From the NCBI GenBank assembly GCA_958436175.1, contig CAUBJF010000001.1:469515-533514 (forward strand): a DNA stretch of 64,000 nt, read 5' to 3'. The notes under the pieces were generated by a model, which saw only the letters and a program-made list of their open reading frames with translations, was not told the origin of the DNA and made no database searches. The stretch comes from an uncultured Muribaculaceae bacterium (GTDB lineage Bacteria; Bacteroidota; Bacteroidia; Bacteroidales; Muribaculaceae). Shown one piece after another: positions 35,556-45,049 of the stretch (its first letter is position 1; the number at the start of each line of letters is the position of its first letter). Made by a program: the position numbers and the translations under genes.

Positions 35556-35558
35556 GCT

Positions 35559-36773
35559 ATGAAAATACTCGTTCTTAACTCGGGCAGCAGTTCGGTTAAA
35601 TATAAGCTCATCGACCTCGAAAAGAAGACAGCCACAACCATGGCCGAAGGCGGTGTCGAAAAAATCGGCCTTCCCGGCGGATTCCTCAAATTCAAACGTC
35701 CCGACGGCAGCAAAGAGACTGTGGAACTCGGTCTTATCGACCATCAGGATGCCGTCAAGGCGATTCTTGCCAACCTCACCGACCCCAAGGAAGGCTGCAT
35801 CAAGAGCTATGACGAAATCGACGCTGTCGGCCACCGCGTAGTCCATGGCGGCGAAAAATTCAGCGAAAGCGTACTCATCGACGACGCAGTCAAAGAGAAA
35901 ATCCGCGAATGTTACGACATAGCCCCCCTCCACAACCCGGCTAACATGACAGGCATAGACGCTATCACAGCCCTGATGCCTAATGTGCCGCAGGTCGGCG
36001 TTTTCGACACTGCATTCCACCAGACTATGCCGGCAAAAGCATACATGTATGCCCTGCCCTATAAATACTACAAAGAAGACGGCGTACGCCGTTACGGATT
36101 CCACGGAACCAGCCACCGCTATGTCAGCGCCAAAGTGTGCGAATTCCTCGGTGTCGACATTAAGAAGCAAAAAATCATCACATGCCATATCGGCAACGGA
36201 GCTTCCATGGCCGCTGTCGTAGACGGGAAATGTGTCGACACCTCCATGGGCCTCACTCCTGTCGAAGGTCTAATGATGGGTACCCGCGTCGGCGATGTCG
36301 ATCCGGGCGCTCTCACATTCCTCATGACCAAGCACAACCTAACCGCCGAACAGCTCCAGAACATCATCAACAAAGAGAGCGGCGTCCTCGGTATCAGCGG
36401 TGTCAGCAACGACATGCGTGAAATCGAGGCAGCCATCGCCGAAGGCAACGAACGCGCCCGCCTCGCCCTCGACATGTACATGCTCCGAATCACCAAATAT
36501 ATCGGCGCCTATGCTGCAGAGATGGGCGGTGTCGACATAATCGTCTTCACAGGCGGTGTCGGCGAGAACCAGAAAGGTCTACGCGCCGAAGTATGCAAGA
36601 CTCTCGGATTCATGGGCGTTGAAATCGACAAGGCTGTCAACGACAAGGTCCGCGGAATAGAGGCAGTGATTTCCTCCGCGGACTCCAAAGTCAAGGTATG
36701 CGTCATACCCACCGACGAAGAACTTATGATCGCTACCGATACCGAAGAAATAGTCAGCAAGCTTAAGAAGTAA
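35559..36773 (+). CDS. ackA: acetate kinase
   Basis: A 404-residue acetate kinase of the ASKHA fold. The N-terminal N-S-G-S-S-S-V-K segment, GHRVVHGG, the T-C-H-I-G-N-G-A-S nucleotide-binding motif, the MGLTPVEGLMMGTRVGDVDPG segment and F-T-G-G-V-G-E-N near the end are all present. It makes ATP and acetate from acetyl phosphate, the usual energy-yielding end step in Bacteroidales. It is the last gene of the pta-ackA operon and ends before a bidirectional terminator. Confidence 0.98.
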   Translation: MKILVLNSGSSSVKYKLIDLEKKTATTMAEGGVEKIGLPGGFLKFKRPDGSKETVELGLIDHQDAVKAILANLTDPKEGCIKSYDEIDAVGHRVVHGGEKFSESVLIDDAVKEKIRECYDIAPLHNPANMTGIDAITALMPNVPQVGVFDTAFHQTMPAKAYMYALPYKYYKEDGVRRYGFHGTSHRYVSAKVCEFLGVDIKKQKIITCHIGNGASMAAVVDGKCVDTSMGLTPVEGLMMGTRVGDVDPGALTFLMTKHNLTAEQLQNIINKESGVLGISGVSNDMREIEAAIAEGNERARLALDMYMLRITKYIGAYAAEMGGVDIIVFTGGVGENQKGLRAEVCKTLGFMGVEIDKAVNDKVRGIEAVISSADSKVKVCVIPTDEELMIATDTEEIVSKLKK

Positions 36774-36803
36774 AAGAATCCTGGCTACCTAAAGGCAGCA
36801 CCA

Positions 36804-36852
36804 AAGCAAACGGCACCCCGGAAGTAATGTGTTTCCGGGGTGCCGTTTGCTT
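36804..36852. terminator. bidirectional terminator shared by ackA and the TIR gene
   Basis: A 20-bp stem (AAGCAAACGGCACCCCGGAA with its complement, 9-base loop). It ends the plus-strand ackA transcript, and its right arm overlaps the TAA stop of the minus-strand TIR gene. Confidence 0.85.
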
Positions 36853-39800
36853 ATTTGGAACGACGATGCTCTTCGAGTTTCTTCATTGCGAGCCGCGGCA
36901 GCTGGTCGTCGGGACACTGCTGGTCCATCAGGCGTGCTGATAGAGGCTGCTCGGAGAACGTCTGGTCGAATATCTCTCCTCCTTCAGGATTCTCAGGGTC
37001 GAAGCGCCACAGGATGAGATGTTTCTTCTTGCCTCGGGTTGAATTGAGCTCTTCCCCGAATGCGTTGAGGTCGCCCTTTCCTACTTCCCAGTTCTCGAAC
37101 TGAAGTACGACATACATACCTCTGTATCCGTTATCCCACATCTGTCCTTCACCTTCTATAGAGCAGATGACGAGCACACGAAGTTCTTCGGGGATAGCTT
37201 TCTTGACTTCTTCGGTAGCCTTGGCACCTTCCGGAAGATTAGGATTGGGACGTGTAGTGGTAACCGTGCCATCCGGCAGAGTATAAGTCGTGGATACTAT
37301 GTTGCCATATTCGTCGTAAATACCCTGCTCGCGGCTATAACCCCACCTTGTCGAGGCAGCCTTGCCGTCTGCATCAAGCCATTGCTTACCTGTAGTATGG
37401 CCTAAGTCATCATATGTGAAAAGTACGACAGCAGCTCCCGAAGCAGGGTCATTCATAGGCTTTTTCTCATTGTCGTACATCCTCAGTTCTGTCAGATTAC
37501 CACGGTCATCATAGCTGAACAGTTCGTACGCGAAACCACGATCCGGTGTCAGAAGGGCACCATCTTCACCGTAGTATCTTTTTTCGACACAGTTATGGCG
37601 TTCGTCAAAGAAAGTCTCGCGACGGGCGAAAGCTTTGTTTGTAATACTCGGATTAGCGTAGAATACCAGATGGCCTAAAGAATCCGTCCAAGTCATACTC
37701 TTCTCAAGCCCGTTCTCATTGACCTGAGTCTCACGAATGATATGTTTTCCTTCAATATCATAGAAATCGTGCTGAGTGCTGTCCGGCGAACAATATTTGA
37801 TTTCCCAGGAGGCAAAGAAATTCGGGCCCCCTATAGCTTTGCCTTCCTTATCATAATAAGAATACCGGACCGGTCTGCCCAACAGGTCATAATCGGCTAC
37901 ATAGGAAGCAAATCCAAGTCGTGCAGACAAGCTTCCGTCAGGATCGAGGTATTCGACCTTGACCAAAGATCCTTTTTCGTCACGGGTATAGCGTTCCTGA
38001 GAAATCTGATTAGTCGGGTTATCCGGAATCATGGTGTTACCCTCGGCATCGACACGTTTCAACATCGCCAGCTGGCCTTTATCATCATAGCTGATGATAG
38101 TGCCGTAAGAGCCGTATTCGTTGTTGATCACGGGACGATTCTGTGCATCGAAATAATACTCCGCGACACATCTGTTATTCTTATCGAAATCAAGAACGTA
38201 TCTGGCGACATTTTTACTGTCCGGAGCCATCTTGCCGTTAAGCCCGAACTGAGCCCTTTCGATGTTGTTTCCGTGCGTATCATATTTATATGTCCTGCGA
38301 TGGAAACCGTTAGCATCGACCCCGGCCGAACCATCCGGCGCAAAGTACAGTTCCTCAGTCACACGTCTGCCGTCGTCGTATTGCTTCTCAAAGATTGCGA
38401 CGTGGTCTGCACCATAAGTCGGGTTGCCATCTTTGTCCATGTAAGTCTGGCGAATCATATTGCCGCGCTCGTCGTACTCCCATGTAAAGCCATAGGCAAG
38501 AGCCGACTTGGAAACGACCGGAAGAGAATCGACTCCGAAATAACTCTGCCTGATCATACGGCCGGCATCGTCGTACTCATTTTTTATTATAGCTACCCAG
38601 TCGTCGTAGACAGTCAAAGAATCGTCTGCGCCGTAGTAACGGTATTCCGAAGGCAGGCCCTTGGGGGTGAAATCGGTACGCAAGGTCACAAAGCCGGAAT
38701 TATATATCGGTTTCCTATGGTTATCAAGGGTTGTACGCTTTGTAATATTGCCGCCATGGTCGTACTCGAGCAAATAGACAGCATAACCGTTCTTGCCGAC
38801 TACAAGGTTGTCGTCCGTATCATAATACTCTTCACGGCTGCGGTTGCCTCTGGAGTCATAGAAAATCTGCATTCTGTGTATATAATCCTCGGAAGCCGCA
38901 GGATTACCATTGACATCGAAGAAAGCGACCTCCGTGGGACGGTCATAGTCATCGTAGCGGTAGCGTGTTATTGAGGCATTGCCTCTCACTGTCATAGGCT
39001 TGCCCTCGGCATCGAATGCTCTTTCCTCTATCATGTTCGAGTGAGAATCATAGTCCGCCTCATTCCGATAGCATTTAGTCGTTATGTTGAAGGTCGGATG
39101 CCCGTCTACGTCGAAGTAAGCCTGCGAGGTGACATTGTTGTTTTTGTCGTAGGTCAGTTTCAGGATGGACACGCCGCTATTGTTATAGGACGGCATATCT
39201 TCTTCGTCAAAGTATCGGGTCTCGATGATCCGTCCTTTGCGGTCGGTCTTGTTGGTTAACGAAGCATAGCCATCCTTGATAGTAGCAGGCACCGAATCGG
39301 TCGAAAAGAACCTGTCGGAGACAATGAAGCCATGTTTGTCATATTCCCTCACCTGGATAGCTATATTCTCGTTATTATAGCATGGACGGCCATCCTTGTC
39401 GAAATATTTAGCCAGCACGAAGTTGCCCCAGCTGTCGGAATAGATTTTCTGAACGGCGTAATTATCCTGACCATTGACGAGATTCCCGTCAAGTCCATAG
39501 ATGGAAATCGACGGAAGTCCGGTCCGGCTCAAATATTCAAACTTACCGCATGCCGCGCCCTTACGGTCGCTTGTCGGGAGTCCTTTGTGATCAAGATATC
39601 GCACTGTCGCGATTCTGCCTAATGAGTCATAGGCGATGTTAGTGACGAATATATTGTTTTCGTTCGGGACGGCACTGGCAGACAGGTCGTCGTCGTTGTT
39701 CGAATGGAAACTGATAGACTCCGGACGCCCTTCCGAATCGCGGATGATATGGAAACGCTTAATCTTTGTATTCGACACTATATTATCGTTGGCATAGCTG

Positions 39801-40828
39801 TACTCGTTCGACGCATAGGCCGAAGCCTGGCTTGCATCCCGGCCGCCGATATCGATGATGCCTGCCGGAGTACCGTCGAAATCGTCCAGAAGATTGAACG
39901 TCTTTATAGTCCGGCCGTTCGCAGCCTTGGCAAGCACCCTGACAGGCTTACCGTTCTCGTACTGATAGGCGATTTCCGGCACATCATAGACAGGGTCGAT
40001 ATTCACCAAAGGATAGACAATTCCGGCACTGTTAACCAGGGCGACCTCTGCCAGCCGCCAGCTATAGAAACCTTTCTCACCGAAAGGCACACGGCGGTAA
40101 CTGAAGCGCCGTGACATATTGCGGTGCGACACTTCTTCGTCGCTCAAGGGCACGATGCCCTGCTGTACGCCGTTGATATCGATGCTATAGGCATAATACT
40201 CTGTTTTGACGCGTTTATAGTCCCACACCCCGACAGCCACAAGACATGCGAGCACGGCGGAACAGGCACCTGCGAGCATCTGGTTGCGGCGGCGGCGGCG
40301 ATAACGCTGCCAGAGACTGTCGAAACGTACGCCGAGCATCGTCGCTACGACATCGACGAGGGCATGACGACGGCCTTGGTCAGCGACGGATATGCCGCGC
40401 ACTTCTTTCTCGCGTGGCAGATCGCGCAAGGCCTCGGGTAGACATTCCCTTTCCGGATCCTTGCTATGGGGCTCGCCGCCGACGATAAAAGGTATAATAT
40501 GATCGGAACGTCCGGTATCGATGAAATGCTGCACCTCGTCGTTGACCCACACGGACTTAGCCGCAGAAGGAGAACAGATGACGATAAGATAACGCGACGA
40601 GTCGAGCTCGTGCTGGAGCGCCTTCATCAGCTCGGTACCGCTGAGGTCTTTCTTGTACCAGAAAATAGGACGCAAGGACTTGGGAACCTTCTTATCCTCC
40701 TTGCACAGCGACGACGGGATATGATAGTATTCGAGATTATGGTGGAGCCACGAAGCCCAGCGGCGGTCAGACTCAGTATAGCTTATGAACGCAAAGTATG
40801 CAGCGCGTTCGTTATCAGGAGAAGACAT
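36851..40828 (-). CDS. TIR domain-transmembrane-YD-like repeat protein
   Basis: A 1325-residue protein. A TIR domain (about residues 8-165) has F-A-F-I-S-Y-T as strand A and S-V-W-V-N-D-E-V, in which Glu98 matches the catalytic glutamate of NAD-cleaving TIR domains. A basic stretch (RRRRR) and one membrane helix (about 184-203) follow; with no signal peptide, the TIR side should be cytoplasmic. From about 395 to 1200 run some 25 repeats of about 33 residues with consensus YD-x3-GN-x6-YFD-x-DG-x-P, like Rhs/YD repeats and probably a periplasmic beta stalk. A 100-residue C-terminal domain has no known match. It is a single-gene unit with its own -7 box. A receptor-like, abortive or signalling role is inferred. 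Confidence 0.8.
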   Translation of the reverse strand: MSSPDNERAAYFAFISYTESDRRWASWLHHNLEYYHIPSSLCKEDKKVPKSLRPIFWYKKDLSGTELMKALQHELDSSRYLIVICSPSAAKSVWVNDEVQHFIDTGRSDHIIPFIVGGEPHSKDPERECLPEALRDLPREKEVRGISVADQGRRHALVDVVATMLGVRFDSLWQRYRRRRRNQMLAGACSAVLACLVAVGVWDYKRVKTEYYAYSIDINGVQQGIVPLSDEEVSHRNMSRRFSYRRVPFGEKGFYSWRLAEVALVNSAGIVYPLVNIDPVYDVPEIAYQYENGKPVRVLAKAANGRTIKTFNLLDDFDGTPAGIIDIGGRDASQASAYASNEYSYANDNIVSNTKIKRFHIIRDSEGRPESISFHSNNDDDLSASAVPNENNIFVTNIAYDSLGRIATVRYLDHKGLPTSDRKGAACGKFEYLSRTGLPSISIYGLDGNLVNGQDNYAVQKIYSDSWGNFVLAKYFDKDGRPCYNNENIAIQVREYDKHGFIVSDRFFSTDSVPATIKDGYASLTNKTDRKGRIIETRYFDEEDMPSYNNSGVSILKLTYDKNNNVTSQAYFDVDGHPTFNITTKCYRNEADYDSHSNMIEERAFDAEGKPMTVRGNASITRYRYDDYDRPTEVAFFDVNGNPAASEDYIHRMQIFYDSRGNRSREEYYDTDDNLVVGKNGYAVYLLEYDHGGNITKRTTLDNHRKPIYNSGFVTLRTDFTPKGLPSEYRYYGADDSLTVYDDWVAIIKNEYDDAGRMIRQSYFGVDSLPVVSKSALAYGFTWEYDERGNMIRQTYMDKDGNPTYGADHVAIFEKQYDDGRRVTEELYFAPDGSAGVDANGFHRRTYKYDTHGNNIERAQFGLNGKMAPDSKNVARYVLDFDKNNRCVAEYYFDAQNRPVINNEYGSYGTIISYDDKGQLAMLKRVDAEGNTMIPDNPTNQISQERYTRDEKGSLVKVEYLDPDGSLSARLGFASYVADYDLLGRPVRYSYYDKEGKAIGGPNFFASWEIKYCSPDSTQHDFYDIEGKHIIRETQVNENGLEKSMTWTDSLGHLVFYANPSITNKAFARRETFFDERHNCVEKRYYGEDGALLTPDRGFAYELFSYDDRGNLTELRMYDNEKKPMNDPASGAAVVLFTYDDLGHTTGKQWLDADGKAASTRWGYSREQGIYDEYGNIVSTTYTLPDGTVTTTRPNPNLPEGAKATEEVKKAIPEELRVLVICSIEGEGQMWDNGYRGMYVVLQFENWEVGKGDLNAFGEELNSTRGKKKHLILWRFDPENPEGGEIFDQTFSEQPLSARLMDQQCPDDQLPRLAMKKLEEHRRSK

Positions 40829-40844
40829 AGCAGATTCTTTTTGA

Positions 40845-40852
40845 CAAAGGTA
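40845..40852 (-). promoter_or_regulatory. -7 box TACCTTTG of the TIR gene
   Basis: TACCTTTG matches the consensus, 17 bases upstream of the start codon, same strand. Confidence 0.6.
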
Positions 40853-40969
40853 CGATTTTTTAGCATATTTTTCTCATGTCTTACAATTATTTACATATCG
40901 GCAAGGACTATTCGGCCCGTATTTGAGTTAAAAATATATCGCTCATGGATATTTTTTGCTAACTTCGTG

Positions 40970-40977
40970 GCTGATTT
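40970..40977 (+). promoter_or_regulatory. possible -7 box TAACTTCG of dacB
   Basis: TAACTTCG differs by one base from TAnnTTTG and ends 12 bases before the dacB start. A weaker match than the others. Confidence 0.35.
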
Positions 40978-40989
40978 AGTAAACAGACT

Positions 40990-42336
40990 ATGAAACTCAA
41001 ACACATATTTATTTCGTTACTGCTGGTTTGCGGCTCGGGACTTAATTCACACGCGGAATCGATTCTCGGCATCGACGGTGAAGAATCGACTTCTGTCGGT
41101 ATATATATCAAGGACTTAGCGACCGGCGAGGTACTCGTCGACCATAATTCGGACCTGGCCCTCACTCCGGCCTCGGTGATGAAAGCGGTGACTACGGCAA
41201 CAGCCCTTTCAGTAGTAGGAGGAGAAGGCCATTTCAGCACTCCCGTAGTGCTGCGAGGCAGCAAGGAAGGCCGCACATGGAACGGCGACATCATAGTACG
41301 TTCCTGCGCCGACCCTACCATAGAAAGCGAGAATTTCAAAGGCCACAACGGCATGTGCGATTCCATAGCCCTGGCCATCAAGGATGCCGGGATACGCAAC
41401 GTGACCGGCCGCATAATAGTCGAAGAAAACCTCAAGGATGCCGGCCCTATCCTTAAATGGGAAATCGAAGACGTGGCATGGCCCTACGGTGCCGGACTCT
41501 TCGGTTTCAACTGGCGCGACAATACATATACTGTCTACCCGGCTACCGGACGCACCGTCCCCAAGGTACCCGGCCTCGAAATCGAACTTGTGCGCAGCAC
41601 CGACGGAAACGACCTCGTACGCGGCATCGGAAGCAACAAGCTTATGGTCTACACACGCGACCCACGCGACAAGAAATGGGCCGTCAAGAGCACTATGCCC
41701 GACCCGGCAGCCGTATTCTGCGAGGAGCTCAAGGCAACCCTTGCCACAATGGGCATCACCGTCCAGGACAAAGACAAGGCATCGACAGCAAACAGTCCGG
41801 AACGAACCGTCTACACACAGTGCTCGGCTCCCTACGCCGACATCATGCGCAGCCTGATGGTTCGCAGCGACAATCTCTTCGCCGAAGGCATGCTCCGCAG
41901 CATCGCACCTTCGTCATCACGCAAGGATGCTATCAAGCGCGAGAAAGAACTGTGGGCCACCCGCGGCATAAACTCTCGATATACCATCATCAACGACGGC
42001 AGCGGACTCACCCGCGCTAACCGCATCTCGGCACGTTTCATAGGCGACATCCTCGAATGGATGGCAAAATCGAAGTATTCGCAGACCTACAGCACTTTTT
42101 TCCCTCGTGCAGGAAAAGAAGGAACCTTGCGCGGCTTCCTGTCCAAGTCGCCTCTTGCCGGCCGGATAGCTCTCAAGACGGGCAGCGTCAGCTCCGTTCA
42201 GGCTTATGCCGGCTATAAGCTGTCGAACGACGGTAAGCCTACACACGCTGTGGTAATAATCGTCAACGGCTTCTTCTGTCCACGTCCGCAGGTTCGCGAA
42301 GCCGCCGAAAAACTACTCACCGACCTTTTCCTCTAA
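40990..42336 (+). CDS. dacB: D-alanyl-D-alanine carboxypeptidase/endopeptidase (PBP4 type)
   Basis: A 448-residue exported peptidase of family S13. A signal peptide (to about residue 22) is followed by the three penicillin-binding motifs: S-V-M-K (Ser62, Lys65), S-D-N (293-295) and K-T-G (396-398). The large insertion between motifs 1 and 2 is typical of PBP4. It trims or cleaves peptidoglycan cross-links in the periplasm. It heads a plus-strand run of four genes with short spacing. Confidence 0.94.
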   Translation: MKLKHIFISLLLVCGSGLNSHAESILGIDGEESTSVGIYIKDLATGEVLVDHNSDLALTPASVMKAVTTATALSVVGGEGHFSTPVVLRGSKEGRTWNGDIIVRSCADPTIESENFKGHNGMCDSIALAIKDAGIRNVTGRIIVEENLKDAGPILKWEIEDVAWPYGAGLFGFNWRDNTYTVYPATGRTVPKVPGLEIELVRSTDGNDLVRGIGSNKLMVYTRDPRDKKWAVKSTMPDPAAVFCEELKATLATMGITVQDKDKASTANSPERTVYTQCSAPYADIMRSLMVRSDNLFAEGMLRSIAPSSSRKDAIKREKELWATRGINSRYTIINDGSGLTRANRISARFIGDILEWMAKSKYSQTYSTFFPRAGKEGTLRGFLSKSPLAGRIALKTGSVSSVQAYAGYKLSNDGKPTHAVVIIVNGFFCPRPQVREAAEKLLTDLFL

Positions 42337-42348
42337 AATAACCACAAA

Positions 42349-42891
42349 ATGACTGACATAGAACAACTCATCCGGCTCAACATAGAGCTCGAAGGCCTCC
42401 TCAAAGTGCTCATGGAACGTGACAGCATTCACGCACGCTCTATGCTCGCAGAAAAAATCGAAGATTACTACAGCCGCGTCAAGGCATACCTGTCCGATGG
42501 CGCACAGTCTGACGAAACAACTGAAACGCTCGTCAACGAAGGCTCTGTAATAGCCGAAGCGGCCAACCATGCAGAAGTCAAGGACCAGGAAGCAATAGAA
42601 TCCGAGATTGATGACGAAACAGATGCAGCCACAGAAGCTATCGCGAAAGAAGAGAAAAGCACCTCGAACGAACAGCTCGTCAAGGCTTTCACCCTAAACG
42701 ACAAATTCCGCTTCCGCCGTGCCCTCTTCAACGGCGATGCCGACGACTTCGACCAAACTCTGGCGCTGCTGTCGCAAATGCCTTCCTACGCCGAGGCCGA
42801 AGACTACCTCTACAACGACCTGATGTGGGATAGCCGCCGCGAAGATGTCGCCGATTTCATGGCTTTGCTGAAGGAAAACATGAAACCATAA
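42349..42891 (+). CDS. conserved acidic protein of unknown function
   Basis: A 180-residue cytoplasmic protein. The N-terminal 45 residues look helical (IRLNIELEGLLKVLMERDS), the middle is Glu/Asp/Ala-rich and probably disordered, and the C-terminal 70 residues (VKAFTLNDKFRFRRALFNGD to EDYLYNDLMWDSRREDVADFMALL) form a conserved-looking helical domain. Similar proteins next to dacB and rsmI are seen in Bacteroidales; no function is known to me. It lies between dacB and rsmI with 12- and 3-base gaps. Confidence 0.8.
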   Translation: MTDIEQLIRLNIELEGLLKVLMERDSIHARSMLAEKIEDYYSRVKAYLSDGAQSDETTETLVNEGSVIAEAANHAEVKDQEAIESEIDDETDAATEAIAKEEKSTSNEQLVKAFTLNDKFRFRRALFNGDADDFDQTLALLSQMPSYAEAEDYLYNDLMWDSRREDVADFMALLKENMKP

Positions 42892-42894
42892 CCC

Positions 42895-43632
42895 ATGGCC
42901 GGCAAACTGTTCATCGTTCCCACACCGGTCGGAAATCTTGCCGATATGAGTCCGCGTGCCATAGAGGTACTGAAGACATCCTCGCTCATCCTCGCCGAGG
43001 ACACACGGACATCCGGCGTGCTTATGCGGCACTTTGGAATCACCACACCCATGGCAAGCCACCACAAATTCAACGAGCACCGCAATCTCGACCCCATCCT
43101 GGACCGAATCGAGGCAGGAGAAAACATAGCACTTGTCTCCGATGCCGGTACGCCGGGAATCTCCGACCCCGGTTTCATGCTGTCGCGCCGTGCCCGTGAA
43201 CGCGCCCTCGAAGTGGAGACACTCCCGGGCCCGACAGCTTTTGTCCCGGCACTCGTAAATTCAGGTCTGCCGTGCGACCGTTTCTTCTTCGAAGGATTCC
43301 TACCCCCGAAAAAAGGACGCGCCACCCGTCTTGCGGAACTTGCGGAGCTCCCCGTAACTTTCATTATCTACGAATCGCCCCTGCGCGTAAGCCGTACGCT
43401 CGAAGACCTCGCAGAATCGTGCGGAGCAGAACGCCCCGCAGCCGTATGTCGCGAAATCTCGAAACTACACGACACAACACACCGAGGCTCCCTTTCACAA
43501 CTGTGTTCTTACTTCTCCGAAAACCAGGCCAGAGGTGAGATTGTTATAATCGTTGGTGGGAAGCAACGTCCGGAGGGCGGACGCGTCCACCGCAACAAGT
43601 ACCGTTCTGCGGACAACGAAGAAACCGAATAA
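42895..43632 (+). CDS. rsmI: 16S rRNA (cytidine1402-2'-O)-methyltransferase
   Basis: A 245-residue tetrapyrrole-methylase-fold enzyme. It methylates the ribose of C1402 in 16S rRNA, with SAM as donor. The N-terminal IVPTPVGNLADMSPRAIEVL, the A-E-D-T-R segment, DAGTPGISDPG and the L-P-G-P-T-A segment are all RsmI landmarks. The C-terminus stops after the second domain, slightly shorter than the E. coli form. It starts three bases after the previous gene. Confidence 0.95.
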   Translation: MAGKLFIVPTPVGNLADMSPRAIEVLKTSSLILAEDTRTSGVLMRHFGITTPMASHHKFNEHRNLDPILDRIEAGENIALVSDAGTPGISDPGFMLSRRARERALEVETLPGPTAFVPALVNSGLPCDRFFFEGFLPPKKGRATRLAELAELPVTFIIYESPLRVSRTLEDLAESCGAERPAAVCREISKLHDTTHRGSLSQLCSYFSENQARGEIVIIVGGKQRPEGGRVHRNKYRSADNEETE

Positions 43633-43643
43633 ATTCATACAAG

Positions 43644-44513
43644 ATGAAAAAGACTATCATCACATGCATCGCCGTTGCTCTCCTTGCAAGCGTCGGATGC
43701 AACAACAAGCAGAAAGAAGAAGAGCTACGCCAGCAGCAAGCCATGGCAGAAGCTACACGAGAAGAGCTTACGGCCGCCATCTCCGACCGCGACCAGCTCC
43801 TAAGCCTCGTCAACGAAATCTCCGGAAGCATGGAGCAGATAAAACAGCTCGAAAACATCCTCACTGTCAACGGCAGTTCCGAGACTCCGGGTCAGCGCGA
43901 CCAGATCAAGGCCGATATCGCAGCTATCCAGAAGACTCTCGAAGACCGTCGTCTACGTCTGGCTGAACTTGAGAAGAAGTTATCGAGCAGCAACCTCAAC
44001 AACAACAACCTGAAGAGCACCATCGCTACCCTGCATTCGCAGATAGACTCACAGACAAAGGAAATATCGGGCCTGCGCGCAAGCCTCGAAGAAGCTAACG
44101 CCAAGATAGGCACTCTTGATGCTCAGGTCGACTCTCTCCACCAGTCCGTGACCAAGGTGACCGCCGAACGCGACTCTACCGACCAGGCCAACGTACAGCT
44201 CGCCAACGAGCTAAATCTCTGCTACTATGCCATCGGCAACAAGAACGAGCTCAAGGAGAACAAGATCATCGAGACGGGCTTCCTCCGCAAGACCAAAATC
44301 ATGAAGGGCGAATTCGACCAGGCATTCTTCACTGCCGCCGACAAACGAACGCTCTCCAAAATCGACCTCAACTCCGACAAGGCTGAGGTGCTTACCAACC
44401 AGCCCGCCGGTTCCTACCGTATCGAAGATAACAACGGCCATAAAGTCCTCGTCATCACCAACCCGGCACAGTTCTGGAGCCTCTCGAACTACCTCGTAAT
44501 CAAAATCGACTGA
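43644..44513 (+). CDS. coiled-coil exported lipoprotein
   Basis: A 289-residue protein. The signal peptide ends in S-V-G-C (lipid Cys19). Residues 24-60 and 80-175 are heptad-rich coiled coil (Gln/Glu/Leu/Lys), and a globular C-terminal domain of about 95 residues follows, with LNLCYYAIGNKNELKENKI and the end segment QFWSLSNYLVIKID. It resembles lipoproteins of unknown function seen in many Bacteroidales; a periplasmic scaffold or envelope-organising role is likely but not shown. It is the last gene before a strong bidirectional terminator. Confidence 0.85.
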   Translation: MKKTIITCIAVALLASVGCNNKQKEEELRQQQAMAEATREELTAAISDRDQLLSLVNEISGSMEQIKQLENILTVNGSSETPGQRDQIKADIAAIQKTLEDRRLRLAELEKKLSSSNLNNNNLKSTIATLHSQIDSQTKEISGLRASLEEANAKIGTLDAQVDSLHQSVTKVTAERDSTDQANVQLANELNLCYYAIGNKNELKENKIIETGFLRKTKIMKGEFDQAFFTAADKRTLSKIDLNSDKAEVLTNQPAGSYRIEDNNGHKVLVITNPAQFWSLSNYLVIKID

Positions 44514-44532
44514 CAGGTCGATAGTCCCACAT

Positions 44533-44564
44533 AAAAAACGGCATCCGACGGATGCCGTTTTTTA
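44533..44564. terminator. bidirectional rho-independent terminator
   Basis: AAAAAACGGCATCC, a GAC loop, then GGATGCCGTTTTTT, a 14-bp stem counting the A/T flanks. It ends the dacB-to-lipoprotein run and the convergent small membrane-protein gene. Confidence 0.92.
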
Positions 44565-44596
44565 TACTATTGCTACATTGATATTTTGCCCTTCTA

Positions 44597-44809
44597 TCAG
44601 GCTTCCTTTTTCTTAGGAGTAAAGATTTTGGTGATGAATCGGGTGATATAGCCGCCGAAAAGACTCCATCCTATACCAAATATAAGGGAATTTATCAGCT
44701 GTTCCTGACCCCACTTCCAGGTCGTAAGTCCAAGGAGGACATAGAAGAGCGCTGTGTTCACCACCGCTTCGACCAAGAATTTCAATACTGTTCTTACAAT
44801 CGGATTCAT
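44597..44809 (-). CDS. small two-helix membrane protein
   Basis: A 70-residue protein with two hydrophobic helices (about 8-27 and 38-58) and a basic C-terminal tail (KIFTPKKKEA), so the tail should be cytoplasmic. No domain is recognised. It has its own -7 box and ends just before a terminator, so it is transcribed alone. Function unknown. Confidence 0.7.
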   Translation of the reverse strand: MNPIVRTVLKFLVEAVVNTALFYVLLGLTTWKWGQEQLINSLIFGIGWSLFGGYITRFITKIFTPKKKEA

Positions 44810-44876
44810 AGCTTAGATTATTTATAGATTTAGTTTTGAGATAAGGTAAAGTCTCGATCTCGGGATTTCGTTTTCG

Positions 44877-44884
44877 CAAAGATA
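44877..44884 (-). promoter_or_regulatory. -7 box TATCTTTG of the small membrane protein gene
   Basis: TATCTTTG matches the consensus, 67 bases upstream of the start codon. Just before it on the same strand is a 13-base imperfect inverted repeat (44894-44906 with 44928-44940), which would overlap the -33 region. Confidence 0.5.
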
Positions 44885-45049
44885 ATAAACGAACCCATTA
44901 CGAACCAAAAAAATCTATTATTCATTCGGTCCGTAACGGGCTTTATTACAGTTGATTAATTCTTTATTTATTATTCAACTTCCGCGAGGCGTTATTCACC
45001 TCCTTTTAATCGCTCTTTCTCTTCAAACACAACTGATACATTTCAGCGT

